This document shows, in pieces, positions 16,568 to 25,789 of a stretch of 39,850 nucleotides of DNA. Location of the stretch: assembly GCA_013002505.1 (NCBI GenBank), contig JABDJL010000077.1:1-39850 (forward strand), written 5' to 3'. This DNA is from Lysobacterales bacterium. GTDB taxonomy: Bacteria > Pseudomonadota > Gammaproteobacteria > Xanthomonadales > SZUA-36. Under the pieces are notes generated by a model. That model saw nothing but the letters and a program-made list of their open reading frames with translations, made no database searches and was not told the DNA's origin. Both the position numbers and the translations under genes were made by a program. Every line of letters starts with the position of its first letter. Within the stretch, counting starts at the first letter, position 1.

Positions 16568-16966
16568 TCAGTCTTTGACGGTGATGGTGATACGCCTGGA
16601 GATGACCGGAGGATCATGTGGAACGTGGGCATGGTTACCCAGGATCAGTTGCAGCGTATGATTTCCGGGCCCCAGTTGCAGTTCAGTCTCGGTCTGCCCA
16701 CCACCAAAATGACGAATTTGATCGGTCGACGGCAAGGGGCTGTCCAGGGGCGGCAAGGTCTGCTGGTCTATTAACAGGTGGTGGTGTCCGGTGCCTTCCC
16801 GCAGCACGCCAGCCGGTGCGACACCCATTCCGTCCAGACCGAAGCGTACGGTCAATGGTGATGAGACCGTCTCGCCATCTTGTGGTGAAATAAAATATAG
16901 CCTTGCTTCGGCCAAGGCCCCCGGTGACAAAGACATCAACGCCATGTACAGCAGTGCTTTTCTCAT
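16568..16966 (-). CDS. DUF4399 family exported protein
   Basis: 132 residues with a signal peptide (about 1-20, ending GALAEA). The rest is a DUF4399 domain: YFISPQDGETVSSPLTVRFGL, GVAPAG, GHHHLLID, then HFGGGQTETELQLGPGNHTLQL and HVPHDPPVISRRITI. The conserved His-rich motif suggests metal binding, but no function is established. It is on the same strand and 24 bases after the stop of the DUF885 gene, so it may be the last gene of that unit. Confidence 0.88.
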   Translation of the reverse strand: MRKALLYMALMSLSPGALAEARLYFISPQDGETVSSPLTVRFGLDGMGVAPAGVLREGTGHHHLLIDQQTLPPLDSPLPSTDQIRHFGGGQTETELQLGPGNHTLQLILGNHAHVPHDPPVISRRITITVKD

Positions 16967-16990
16967 ACCCTGAATCCTCCAGACCCCGAT

Positions 16991-18811
16991 TTAATCACCC
17001 TGCTGCGCTGCAATCCAACGGTTGATCTTGTCCTCCAGCACCTGCAGCGGTGGCGCCCCGTCCTCCAGCATCGCCGAATGGAAGGCCTTGACGTCAAATG
17101 AGTCTCCGAGAGCCTGTTCGGCGCGGGTTCGCAGCTGGCGGATCTTCAGCTGCCCGACCTTGTAGGCGAGGGCCTGCGCAGGAATTGCCATGTAGCGTTC
17201 TGCTTCGGAGATGGCGCGCGCCGGTTTGACGGCTGAATTTGCGTACATGTAATCGAGTACCTCGTCTCGCGTCCAGCCCTTGGAATGAAGGCCGGTGTCA
17301 ACGACCAGCCTGATGGCGCGCCACAGTTCGGCATTCAGGGCGCCAAAGTACTGGTAAGGATCGGAGTACATACCCATTTCCTTGCCCAGCGATTCGGCAT
17401 ACAAACCCCACCCTTCGGTCGTGGCGGTGAAGGTGCCGAACTTTCTGAAGCGCGGGATGTTCTCCAGCTCCAGGATCAGGGCGAGCTGGAAGTGATGCCC
17501 CGGCACGGCCTCGTGCAGAAACAGTGATTCCATCGACCATTTCGGACGCGACTTGATGTCATAGGTATTGGCGTAGAACACGCCGGGCCTCGAACCATCT
17601 GGCGAGGCGCGACGGTAAGAGCCGCCGGAAGCCGACTGCTCTCGATAGGCCTCTACCGCTCGGATTTCGTAATCAGCCTTGGGGAAGCGGTCGAACAGTT
17701 CCATAGCGCGCTTGTGGGTTTCTTCGCGCAGCGCCTCGTAACCGGCGATCAATTCTTCGCCACTGTCGTAATAGAACTGGTCGTCAGTGTTGAGGAATTC
17801 AAAGAATGCGTCGAGATCACCCTCGAAGCCAACCTCGTCCATGACCCCTTGCATCTCGCCCTGGATGCGCGCCACCTCGCCCAGCCCGATCTGGTGAATC
17901 TCGCCAGGCGTCATGTCGGTGGTCGTGCTGCTGCGTACCAGGTAGGCATACAGCGCTTCACCGTTGGGAACCCCGTCAATGCCATGCGTCTCACGCGCCA
18001 CCGGGATGTATTCATCGCGGATGAAGTCGTGAAGGCCTGCGAACGCCGGGACAATCTGATTGCCGATCGCATCGGCATAGGCCGAGGTCAGGCGCTTGCG
18101 GTCTTCCTCGCTGAAAGACTCCGGCATGTTTTGAACCGGGCCGTAAAAAGCACTGTCTTCAATGTTTTCGACGACCTGCGACTGCAGTTGCGGCAATACC
18201 TTCTCCATCAACACGCGGGGCTGCGTATATTCGCGCTCCATGCCCATGCGCATATTGGTGATGGCTTGTCCCATGACCACCACGAACCCGTCGATGCGGC
18301 CAAGGAAGTTATCGTAATCCTCGACCGTGTTGAATGGTTGGATTCCCTGCCCCGAGCCCATCGACACGAAAGAATTGGCCGGGTTGCGAAACTGGTTGAT
18401 CGGGGCCAGCCAGGTATCGAACTCCATGCCCTCAAGGTTGCGCTCCAGGCTGTCCCGAAACATATCCAGGTTGAGCCTGTCCTGGCCTTCGAGCAAGCCG
18501 GCATCAGCATCCGCGACGCGCGCCAGGTATTCCTCGAACAGCGCTTTCAGTTCAGTCCGGTACTCCTCGCCAAGATTGTTCTGGTAGCGGTCGTTGTAGC
18601 GGTTGTCGCCAAGAAAGGTCGCGTAAGTGGGGTTCAGTTCCAGTATCCGCTCGAAGTATTCCTCGTAGATAACTTCCAGGTGTTCGACCATTTCGGCCGC
18701 GACATCGGCAGCCGGCTCAGCAGGTGTGGCGGCTACCTCTGTTGCCGCATTCTCAGCAGGGCTGCAGGCTGCGAGCAGCGCTGCAAAAACGATCGTTGTC
18801 AGATACTTCAC
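16991..18811 (-). CDS. DUF885 family lipoprotein, probable metallocarboxypeptidase-like enzyme
   Basis: 606 residues with a lipobox (LLAAC). The family signature HEAVPGHH lies near residues 431-438, resembling an HExxH zinc site, and GVFYANTYD, FRKFGTFTATTEGWGLYAESLG and ARAISEAERYMAIPAQALAYKVG are typical of DUF885 proteins. The family is generally considered peptidase-like; substrate unknown. It would act on the periplasmic side of the membrane. GGAGAG stands 2 bases before the ATG. Between it and the upstream beta-propeller gene is a strong hairpin (18838-18886), so the two may be separately expressed. Confidence 0.9.
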   Translation of the reverse strand: MKYLTTIVFAALLAACSPAENAATEVAATPAEPAADVAAEMVEHLEVIYEEYFERILELNPTYATFLGDNRYNDRYQNNLGEEYRTELKALFEEYLARVADADAGLLEGQDRLNLDMFRDSLERNLEGMEFDTWLAPINQFRNPANSFVSMGSGQGIQPFNTVEDYDNFLGRIDGFVVVMGQAITNMRMGMEREYTQPRVLMEKVLPQLQSQVVENIEDSAFYGPVQNMPESFSEEDRKRLTSAYADAIGNQIVPAFAGLHDFIRDEYIPVARETHGIDGVPNGEALYAYLVRSSTTTDMTPGEIHQIGLGEVARIQGEMQGVMDEVGFEGDLDAFFEFLNTDDQFYYDSGEELIAGYEALREETHKRAMELFDRFPKADYEIRAVEAYREQSASGGSYRRASPDGSRPGVFYANTYDIKSRPKWSMESLFLHEAVPGHHFQLALILELENIPRFRKFGTFTATTEGWGLYAESLGKEMGMYSDPYQYFGALNAELWRAIRLVVDTGLHSKGWTRDEVLDYMYANSAVKPARAISEAERYMAIPAQALAYKVGQLKIRQLRTRAEQALGDSFDVKAFHSAMLEDGAPPLQVLEDKINRWIAAQQGD

Positions 18812-18837
18812 ATGACTCTCCAGAGAAAAAGTGTTGG

Positions 18838-18886
18838 GGTCATTGCCAGCTGCCAGAGTAGGAAACTCCGACAGTTGGCAATGACC
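18838..18886 (-). terminator. Long hairpin between the beta-propeller and DUF885 genes
   Basis: The 15-base arms 18838-18852 and 18872-18886 pair at 14 positions plus a G:T wobble, and an inner GAGT/ACTC stem can form within the loop. On the minus strand the stem is followed by CCAACACTTTTT, so it could end the upstream gene or act as an attenuator in the DUF885 leader. Confidence 0.65.
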
Positions 18887-18895
18887 TGACCTTCG

Positions 18896-21800
18896 TTACG
18901 GGTAGTTCGGGATTCTTCCCGGCGTCCAGGGCGCCCCCGCTTGCTGAAGCTCGGCTTCGAGTTCAGCCAGGTCAGCGGCAACGGACTTCAATTGCGGCAG
19001 CCAACCGGTAAACTGCTGCTCAGCGATGGCCAGCGAATCCTCGTAATTGGCACCCACGGCCGCCTGGCTGTCCCAGTGACCGAACAACAGGAATCCAACC
19101 CTGTTGGAGAGTGACAACGGCGCCTGCTCATTACGGCTGGTGACCGTGGTGTCGCCATCGAGCAAGACCCGCAGTTCCTGCATGCGCGCATTAAGATCAC
19201 GCAATGCCATGGCGTGGCTCTCATCCGCAGCGGGCGTGTCGGTCACGGCCTTCAACAGGTGATTGATACGGTTCTCAATTTCCCCGGCAACGCCATCGGC
19301 GCCATCGACCGCGCGGTAAAGCTTGTCAGTGCGCATCTGGAATGCCAGCAATGCATCACGGTCGTCCGTTACCAAGCCCTCGTTAAACAGGGGTTTGACG
19401 GCAAATGATTCTGTCGCGATGTCGCTGGATTCACCTCGCACCCGCTGCGACAGCGTTACCGTGTACTGGCCCGGCTTGGCGAGCGCGCCCTGCGGCGGAC
19501 TCTGCCATGGTGCAAGACCCATTGGCGGAGCCAGGTCCGTCGCATCCGGCGCCGGATAACGGAAGTCCCAGGCCACGCGGTGGTAGCCCTTCCCCGCCGG
19601 TCCGGATACCCTGCGGACCACCTTGCCGTCGGTATCCCGCACGGTCAGCGTGATCGAAGGATCTTCCTCGCGGTCTTCAGCGCGAAGTTCATCCCAGCTT
19701 GGATAGGGGTTATCACCACCCTCCTTTGCGCGTTCTTTTTCGGCTTCGCGACGCTGCTCTTTGAGTGATTTCAGGCCTTCGGGCAGGTAATAGGAAAACA
19801 CCGCACCGTAAGGCGGGTTATCGGCCGTGTAGCGGCCGTAACCGAAATCGCCCTTGCCGCCCCATCCGCGGCGATCATCCCGAATGAACAGCCAGGGATC
19901 GCGCACTTCGAATAAGGTAGGCTCACCCAGGTTGCCCGCGGGTGTGCGCAATGCCGAATAATCATCGAGGATATAAAAGCCGCGTCCGAAGGTACCCACG
20001 ACCAGGTCGCCTTCGCGGCGCTGGATTTCCAGGTCGCGCACGGCAATCGTCGGCAGCGTCGTCAACTCTGTCCAGCCCTGCCCGCCGTTGTTACTGAAAA
20101 AGACCCCAAACTCGGTGCCCACGAACAGCAGGCTTGGATCCACGTGGTCTTCTGCAATCGTGTGCGCAGAACCGCGCTCCGGCAGATCATTGCTGATCAG
20201 GCGCCAGCTGCGGCCACGGTCCGTGGTTTTCAGAACATAAGGCCTGTAGTCGCCGCGCTTGTGATTATCGATGGTGGCATAGGCCACGTCGGCATCATGG
20301 TTCGAGGCAATGATGTCTTCAATCAGTGACATGTCCGGCACGTCTCGGAACGAGTCCACGGTGCGCCAGTTATCGCCGCCGTCTTCGGAAACGTGGATCA
20401 GGCCGTCATCAGTACCGGCGTAGAGCAGGCCCTCTTCGAGCGGGCTCTCGGCAATCGCGATCAGTGCGCCGTAGATAGAGGTTGAGGCGTTCTTGGCGAT
20501 GGCGTCAACGCTCCAGACCCGCCCCATTACCTCCAGCTTGTTGCGGTCGATGTCACGGCGCAGGACCGGCGATACCTTGCGCCAGCTCATGCCCTGGTCA
20601 TCGCTGCGGAACAGGAACTCGGAACCGTAGTACAGGCGGTTTGAATCATGCGGCGAAATAATCAGCGGCACGTTCCAGTTCCAGTTGTAGTCATCTTCAC
20701 CGGCTTCGGGCTGAGGCGTGATCATCATGCGTTCACCGGTGATGCGGTCAAAACGCGCCAGGCCTCCGTACTGGTACTGCGCGTAGACAATGTCCGGGTT
20801 GGTTGGATCAATCTGTGCCTTGTAGCCATCACCGAACTGGGCGAACCACCAGTCACCATTGGTGATGCCGTCGGTGTAGGTTGTTCGGCTTGGCCCGCAC
20901 TGCGTGAAGTTGTCCTGCGTACCACCACACACGTTGTAGAACGGAAAATCATTGTCCGGCGTGGCGCGGTAAAACTGCACGGTCGGCAGGTTACGCACAT
21001 GGCGCCAGATTTCGCCGCGGTCAAAGCTTTCGTATACACCGCCGTCACCACCGATGTACAGGTGGTCGCTGTTTTCCGGGTTGATCCACAAGGCATGGTC
21101 ATCTACGTGGCGGTGCTTGAAGGAAATCCGCTCCCAGGTCTTACCACCATCGTCGGTTCTGTGCGTAAAGGTTTCGACCGAGTAGACGCGTTCAGCATTG
21201 TTCGGGTCCACAAAGAGTTCGTGGTAGTACTGCGCACTGCCGGAGGCGTGATCACTACGCTTTTCCCAGCTTTCACCAAAGTCGGTGCTGCGGTAGACAC
21301 CGCGCTCCTCGGGGAGCGCTTCGATGATTGCGTAGATCATGTTGGGTGCGGAAGGCGCCGCCGCCAGGCCGATCTTGCCCTGGTCTCCTGTCGGCAGGCC
21401 GCCTTCGAGCTTGCGCCAGGTCTGGCCGCCGTCGGTAGTCTTGTGGATGCCGCTGCCCGGCCCGCCGTGTACCAGGGTCCAGACATGCCTGCGCCGCTGG
21501 TAGGTAGAGGCCACGATGACGTCCGGGTCGGCCGGGTCCATAACGAAATCATTGACGCCGGTGTGCTCATCAATTTCGAGGATGCGCTCCCAGTTTTCGC
21601 CGCCATCGGTGGTCTTGTAAAGCCCGCGGTCGCCGCCTGCACTCCACAGCGGACCTTGCGCGGCGACAAATACGGTATCGCTGTCATCGGGGTGAAAACG
21701 AATCATCGAGATATGGCCCGAATCCTTCAGGCCCATGTTTTTCCAGCTCTTACCGCCGTCAGTGGACTTGTAAACACCATCGCCGTAGGCCACGGAGCGC

Positions 21801-22141
21801 TGCGAGTTGTTCTCGCCGGTGCCGACCCAGACCGTACTTGGGTTAGTCGGGTCGAGTTCCACGACACCAATCGCAAAGGAACCTTCGTTCTCGAATACCG
21901 GCGTCCACGTAATGCCATTGTTGGTGGTCTTCCAGACGTTTCCGCTGGCCATACCAACGTAGAATTCGTGCGATCGCCCTGGCCGGAACGCGAAATCTGC
22001 AACGCGGCCTGAAGTCAGGGCCGGGCCGATTGATCTCAGCGGGATACCCGAAAGCGGGTGCTCAGCTGCAAGGGCTGAAGGTGAAAAAGTGGCCGCGGAC
22101 AAAGCGGCAATAAACGTGGCGGCCAGGGAAATATTTCGCAT
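18896..22141 (-). CDS. Exported sortilin/VPS10-like beta-propeller protein with BNR (Asp-box) repeats
   Basis: 1081 residues with a signal peptide (about 1-26, ending SALAAE). At least ten Asp-box motifs (S/T-x-D-x-G-x-x-W) are visible, among them STDGGKSWKN, TTDGGENWER, TTDGGQTWRK, STDFGESWEK, SEDGGDNWRT and TTDRGRSWRL. They mark two tandem propellers across about 40-690. The C-terminal third (about 720-1081) has a beta-rich segment, YTVTLSQRVRGE, and a helical tail. Members are widespread in marine bacteria as putative glycosidases or peptide/metal-binding exoproteins; the activity here is unknown. ATG 22141 is chosen because GGAAG lies 5 bases upstream and the signal peptide starts there. 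Confidence 0.88.
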   Translation of the reverse strand: MRNISLAATFIAALSAATFSPSALAAEHPLSGIPLRSIGPALTSGRVADFAFRPGRSHEFYVGMASGNVWKTTNNGITWTPVFENEGSFAIGVVELDPTNPSTVWVGTGENNSQRSVAYGDGVYKSTDGGKSWKNMGLKDSGHISMIRFHPDDSDTVFVAAQGPLWSAGGDRGLYKTTDGGENWERILEIDEHTGVNDFVMDPADPDVIVASTYQRRRHVWTLVHGGPGSGIHKTTDGGQTWRKLEGGLPTGDQGKIGLAAAPSAPNMIYAIIEALPEERGVYRSTDFGESWEKRSDHASGSAQYYHELFVDPNNAERVYSVETFTHRTDDGGKTWERISFKHRHVDDHALWINPENSDHLYIGGDGGVYESFDRGEIWRHVRNLPTVQFYRATPDNDFPFYNVCGGTQDNFTQCGPSRTTYTDGITNGDWWFAQFGDGYKAQIDPTNPDIVYAQYQYGGLARFDRITGERMMITPQPEAGEDDYNWNWNVPLIISPHDSNRLYYGSEFLFRSDDQGMSWRKVSPVLRRDIDRNKLEVMGRVWSVDAIAKNASTSIYGALIAIAESPLEEGLLYAGTDDGLIHVSEDGGDNWRTVDSFRDVPDMSLIEDIIASNHDADVAYATIDNHKRGDYRPYVLKTTDRGRSWRLISNDLPERGSAHTIAEDHVDPSLLFVGTEFGVFFSNNGGQGWTELTTLPTIAVRDLEIQRREGDLVVGTFGRGFYILDDYSALRTPAGNLGEPTLFEVRDPWLFIRDDRRGWGGKGDFGYGRYTADNPPYGAVFSYYLPEGLKSLKEQRREAEKERAKEGGDNPYPSWDELRAEDREEDPSITLTVRDTDGKVVRRVSGPAGKGYHRVAWDFRYPAPDATDLAPPMGLAPWQSPPQGALAKPGQYTVTLSQRVRGESSDIATESFAVKPLFNEGLVTDDRDALLAFQMRTDKLYRAVDGADGVAGEIENRINHLLKAVTDTPAADESHAMALRDLNARMQELRVLLDGDTTVTSRNEQAPLSLSNRVGFLLFGHWDSQAAVGANYEDSLAIAEQQFTGWLPQLKSVAADLAELEAELQQAGAPWTPGRIPNYP

Positions 22142-22214
22142 GTTGTCTTCCATCGCACAAAAGAGCCGCCAAGTGTACGAAAAATGCCGACCGGGCGCAC
22201 ATCCCGCCAGTCAT

Positions 22215-22240
22215 AAAAAAAAGCCCCGCAGCTGCGGGGC
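22215..22240 (-). terminator. Terminator of the sterol-desaturase-like gene
   Basis: GCCCCGCAGCTGCGGGGC (22223-22240) is a perfect palindrome, followed on the minus strand by eight T residues. It lies 28 bases after the stop at 22269 and separates this gene from the beta-propeller gene. Confidence 0.9.
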
Positions 22241-22268
22241 CTTTCATTCTCAGTGCATGACTTCCTGT

Positions 22269-23072
22269 TCAGGCTGCCGGAGCGATTCGAGCGCTGGCCT
22301 CCTGCCCGGGTTCTCGGCCCATCGGCAACTTGCTCACATCTCTGAACATAAGCATGTCCGGGATTCGCGCCGAGGCGCCTTCATAGAATCCTGCTTCGTG
22401 CTCGTAGCCCTTGGGATTCTCAAACGTACCGAAAACCATGTCGAAAACAGGCAGGTCTGAGAAGTTCTTGTAGTGCACCTTGCGGGCATGGTGGATGCCA
22501 TGGCTCTCAGGGCGCTGAATGAGGTACCCCAGCCAGCGAGGCGTCCTGATATTGGCGTGCTGGAACACCCCCAGGAAAAAGGTAATGAACAGGAACAGCG
22601 TCGCGGCCTGTGGCGTCACACCAAACACCAGGGCCAGCGCCAGGCTGCCCAACAGGGTGAAACCCGCCATGTCGAGCGGGTGAAAATAGAACGCCCCGTA
22701 GGTGTCTATGCGTTCCGCGCTGTGGTGCATCTGGTGGAATGAACGCCACAGGCCCACATTGCTGTGCATGGCGCGATGCCAGAAATAAACGAGGCCTTCA
22801 TACACCACCAGGCCGGCCAGTGCACCGCCGACTACTCCCCAACCGGACAGATCAAACAACTGGTAGCCGGCCAGCACCGGGTCCCATATCAGTGGCAGGT
22901 AACTTGACAGGAAAAAGAACACGGCAAAGGATCCCAGCGCGCGAACTTTCCAGCCACGGATTTTCGGTAATGGCCGTGCCGGGAAAATGGCTTCCCAGAG
23001 CATCAGCGAGGCATACAGGGCCAAAACCCACAGCGAGATGGGGTCGAGTAAAATTTCCAATGGTGTAGGCAT
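22269..23072 (-). CDS. Sterol desaturase/fatty acid hydroxylase family di-iron membrane enzyme
   Basis: 267 residues with several membrane helices and the three histidine clusters of the family: HRAMH (99-103), HQMHH (113-117) and HGIHH (191-195), plus QHAN near 172. The clusters bind two irons for oxygen-dependent hydroxylation or desaturation of a lipid. The lipid is not evident; bacterial members act on fatty acyl chains, hopanoids, carotenoids or ornithine lipids. The start at 23072 follows GAAGGAAAG. It is divergent from a TetR gene that may control it, although no copy of that operator is seen before this gene. Confidence 0.9.
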   Translation of the reverse strand: MPTPLEILLDPISLWVLALYASLMLWEAIFPARPLPKIRGWKVRALGSFAVFFFLSSYLPLIWDPVLAGYQLFDLSGWGVVGGALAGLVVYEGLVYFWHRAMHSNVGLWRSFHQMHHSAERIDTYGAFYFHPLDMAGFTLLGSLALALVFGVTPQAATLFLFITFFLGVFQHANIRTPRWLGYLIQRPESHGIHHARKVHYKNFSDLPVFDMVFGTFENPKGYEHEAGFYEGASARIPDMLMFRDVSKLPMGREPGQEASARIAPAA

Positions 23073-23094
23073 CTTTCTTTCCTTCAATTAGTCG

Positions 23095-23114
23095 GGACGC
23101 CCTTCCCGGCGTCC
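23095..23114. repeat. Inverted repeat in the leader of the desaturase gene
   Basis: GGACGCC (23095-23101) and GGCGTCC (23108-23114) with a 6-base gap form a 7-base stem, 22 bases before the ATG at 23072. It could be a leader hairpin or an operator. Confidence 0.4.
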
Positions 23115-23256
23115 GTCGTTTCATATCGGTTCAATTTGTTGATTAGTCTATGAAATCTTGAAGGAAATTCCAGTAAACCCGCAGTGTGGTTTTGAAAAAT
23201 CTATTTTAAATCAAAGGTATGGCGCGCAAGTTCGTTCGAATCTCTGTTTAACCGCC

Positions 23257-23262
23257 TATAAT
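23257..23262 (+). promoter_or_regulatory. -10 box of the TetR regulator gene
   Basis: Perfect TATAAT, with TTCGAA (23235-23240) 16 bases upstream as a weak -35. Transcription would start near 23269, five bases before the palindromic operator. Confidence 0.55.
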
Positions 23263-23273
23263 AAATAGAGCAA

Positions 23274-23292
23274 ACTGTACCGTGGGTACAGT
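23274..23292. promoter_or_regulatory. Palindromic operator upstream of the TetR gene
   Basis: ACTGTACCGTGGGTACAGT: perfect 8-base arms around GTG. It sits between the -10 box and the ribosome site of the TetR gene, the usual place for self-repression. Confidence 0.75.
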
Positions 23293-23306
23293 AAATTGAG
23301 GCAAAA

Positions 23307-23924
23307 ATGGCCAGCAGAGGCGCATCCACTCGTAACAAGATTCTCGAAGTGGCGGAACAGATCATCCTCAAGAAAGGGTTCTCTGCGACTTCCATCGAAG
23401 AAATTATCGGCCAGGCACACATCACCAAGAGCGGATTTTTCTATCACTTCGCAGGCAAAAATGAGCTGGCGCAAGGACTGGTTGACCGCTTCCTGGTCGA
23501 AGACGCCCGCATCTTCAACGAGATGATGGAACGTGCGCGATCGCTGAGCGAAGACCCATTGCAACAGATGCTGATCTTCATGAAGCTGATGGCCGAAATG
23601 ATGGCGGACATTCCTAACGGCCACCCCGGCTGCCTGGTGGCCTCGTTTACCTACGAGAGCATGCAGTTCGACCAACAGGTCCTGGACGGTGTCCGCCAGG
23701 GAATGCTGGACTGGCGCACTATTTTCGGAGAACAACTACAGCGGGTCGCAGACGCCTACCCGATGAAGATCGAAACTTCCGTGGACGACCTGGCGGACGG
23801 TATTACGACCGCGATGGAGGGCGGTATCGTGGTTTCCCTGACGATCGGCGACCCCGAAATCCTGGTCCGCCAGCTGTTGATTTACCGGAATCACCTGCGC
23901 TTGCTGTTCGGGGACGTCAGCTAA
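23307..23924 (+). CDS. TetR/AcrR-family transcriptional repressor
   Basis: 205 residues. The N-terminal helix-turn-helix is clear: TRNKILEVAEQIILKKGFSA, TSIEEIIGQAHITKSGFFYH, FAGKNELAQGLVDRF. The C-terminal helical domain (about 60-205; FMKLMAEMMADIPNGHPGCL) resembles TetR_C proteins with a conserved Gly-Cys near the ligand pocket. GAGG lies 5 bases upstream of the ATG, and a 19-base palindromic operator overlaps the transcript start, so it most probably represses itself. Its other target may be the divergent lipid hydroxylase. The ligand is unknown. Confidence 0.9.
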   Translation: MASRGASTRNKILEVAEQIILKKGFSATSIEEIIGQAHITKSGFFYHFAGKNELAQGLVDRFLVEDARIFNEMMERARSLSEDPLQQMLIFMKLMAEMMADIPNGHPGCLVASFTYESMQFDQQVLDGVRQGMLDWRTIFGEQLQRVADAYPMKIETSVDDLADGITTAMEGGIVVSLTIGDPEILVRQLLIYRNHLRLLFGDVS

Positions 23925-24004
23925 CCAGGCCCGGAAACTCGGCCCGAACCAGCTGAAGCTCAAGCTACCTGCCGCTAATGCAAAGTCTTCGGCAATTCAT
24001 CTGT

Positions 24005-25057
24005 TCAACTAACGCGGTCCACCAGGGAATCGGCGAGTTCATGGTCTTCCCTGTCCGCCTCCAGTGCAGGCTGCTCGCTGGCGAGCGCCGGCTGGTATTG
24101 CAACACGGTAAACAAGGGAAAATGATCTGAACCGAATTCTTCCAGGCGCTGTATCTCCTGCAAGCGAAAGTGGGGGCTGTGAAATATGTGGTCCAGCGGC
24201 CACCGGGCAAACCAGTGGAAGGCGTTGTACGTGTTGAACAGGCCCCGGCCAATCCGTGGGTCAAGCAATCCGCTCAGCTGGCGGAACAGCCGGGTGGTCC
24301 GCGACCAGGCCACGTCGTTGAGATCTCCCGTCACGATGGTGGGCTGGTCGTTGTTCTCCAGCGATTTCGCCACGATGACCAATTCAGCGTCCCTTTCCGC
24401 CGAGCCTTCGTTTTCCTGTGGCGCCGGGGGCGCCGGATGGAGCACGTGGGTGCGCACGCCCGTGCCGCAGGGCAGCCTGATCAATGCGTGAAATGAAGGA
24501 ACGTCCGACTCTACGAGGTAATCCACGCTGACCGCTTCGAGAGGAAACCGGGACCAGAGGTGCATGCCATAGGTATTGTCCAGCGGACACGAAATCGTAT
24601 GCGGATACTCGGGCAACAGTTCCGCAAACTGTGCCTCCCACCATTCGTCGGACTCCAGCGTGATCAGCACATCCGGAACATGCTCCCTGACTTGCCGGAG
24701 CAGCCCCTCTGATTCACGATTGCTCATCAGCACATTGGCAGTCAGAATACGCACCTGGCCAGTCCAGCCCGAATTCGTGGCCCGCTTGACTTCCGCAGCC
24801 CATAGCGCCGTGTAGGGTAAAATCCACCAGGCCTGGTACAGCGCAATACCGAGCGTGACGTAAAAAACGAGGGTCTGAACCAGCCCGGAAAAATCAAACA
24901 GCAAGCCCTGCAGCACCAGCAAAAGGGCTGCAATCAATGCCAGTTGTAACCTTGGGAACTCCGGCCCCCTGACCCACCATGCCGGGTTTCCCGAAAGAGG
25001 CAGGACTGTAAGAACAAGCAATACCAGGCTGGCCCCGCCCAGCAATACGTCAGTCAT
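24005..25057 (-). CDS. Membrane-anchored endonuclease/exonuclease/phosphatase (EEP) family protein, YafD-like
   Basis: 350 residues. Three N-terminal membrane helices (within about 5-80) precede an EEP catalytic domain from about 100: TANVLMSN (metal-site Asn), ESDEWW (catalytic Glu), TGDLNDVAWS (Asp/Asn pair) and GSDHFPLF (Asp-His). All key residues of the metal-dependent phosphodiesterase fold are present. The substrate could be a nucleic acid, phosphoinositide-like lipid or other phosphoester; it cannot be told. The start at 25057 has GAAGGG 9 bases upstream. It lies 90 bases downstream of the DUF937 gene on the same strand. Confidence 0.87.
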   Translation of the reverse strand: MTDVLLGGASLVLLVLTVLPLSGNPAWWVRGPEFPRLQLALIAALLLVLQGLLFDFSGLVQTLVFYVTLGIALYQAWWILPYTALWAAEVKRATNSGWTGQVRILTANVLMSNRESEGLLRQVREHVPDVLITLESDEWWEAQFAELLPEYPHTISCPLDNTYGMHLWSRFPLEAVSVDYLVESDVPSFHALIRLPCGTGVRTHVLHPAPPAPQENEGSAERDAELVIVAKSLENNDQPTIVTGDLNDVAWSRTTRLFRQLSGLLDPRIGRGLFNTYNAFHWFARWPLDHIFHSPHFRLQEIQRLEEFGSDHFPLFTVLQYQPALASEQPALEADREDHELADSLVDRVS

Positions 25058-25147
25058 GTCAGCAGCCCTTCGCCGGGGCGTTCACATCCAAGCATTTCAA
25101 GGGCCCACCGCCAGTTCACCTGCCTTGCGATATTGTACTGATTACGG

Positions 25148-25690
25148 CTAGAAGAATCTTTTGGCGATATCCAGCACGTCGTCCAGGGCGCTTCCATCGT
25201 TGTCACTGTCAAGCAGCGAACCCAGCAGGCTTTGCTTTTCCTGCCCACCGGAAAGCTGCTGCAGCTGGGCGCCAGAGTTGGTTTTCTTGCTCAAGGCACC
25301 CATCGCCATGGTCGCGGCAACCGGCAACAGCTTCTTGATGGCATCAACGCTGATACCCGTGTTGGCGGCAGCGTGCGCCGCGACATTGCGGCTGACATCC
25401 TTGCTGCCCAGGATATGGCCGAGGATACCATTGCCTTCCTCGATGCCTTCGCGTGTGGCCGCTACCTGGGGGTTGCGTAGATACTTCTCGTGACTGCCAC
25501 GCTGAAGCGCTGAGGCCAGGTTTTCCAATCCGCCTGACCTGGCGGTATTTTTCTGCAATCCGCGCCCCAGTGCAGGCACTACTTGCTCCATGACCTTTTC
25601 TACCGCCGAGGCGTCGAGGCCAAACTGGCTGCCGAGGCTGGAAAGTTCGGAATTACCGGCCGCGCCGAGTATGGTTTTTAACAAATCCAT
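25148..25690 (-). CDS. DUF937 family protein
   Basis: 180 residues, matching DUF937: MDLLKTILGAAG at the start, FGLDASAVEKVMEQVVPALGRGLQKN, GNGILGHILGSKDVSRNVAAHAAANTGIS and KKLLPVAATMAMGAL. The glycine/alanine-rich helical repeats are typical; the E. coli relative is YidB. No function is established. AGGAGA lies 5 bases before the ATG. It is in a run of envelope and stress genes on the minus strand and has its own leader after the hairpin at 25790-25819. Confidence 0.87.
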   Translation of the reverse strand: MDLLKTILGAAGNSELSSLGSQFGLDASAVEKVMEQVVPALGRGLQKNTARSGGLENLASALQRGSHEKYLRNPQVAATREGIEEGNGILGHILGSKDVSRNVAAHAAANTGISVDAIKKLLPVAATMAMGALSKKTNSGAQLQQLSGGQEKQSLLGSLLDSDNDGSALDDVLDIAKRFF

Positions 25691-25789
25691 TAATGTCTCC
25701 TGTAGATGAAGCCAGGCGAGCCTGGCGACGGGGCGTCAACATTAAGGAAGCTAACGGCGCAGTTGAAGAAAACAATTGTTTCAACGTCA

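Noticed and set aside
17714-18889. Plus-strand open frame antisense to the DUF885 gene
   Set aside because: The DUF885 protein on the minus strand is complete; the antisense product has no motif or ribosome site.
20648-22012. Long plus-strand open frame antisense to the beta-propeller gene
   Set aside because: It mirrors the Asp-box repeats of the real gene and resembles no family.
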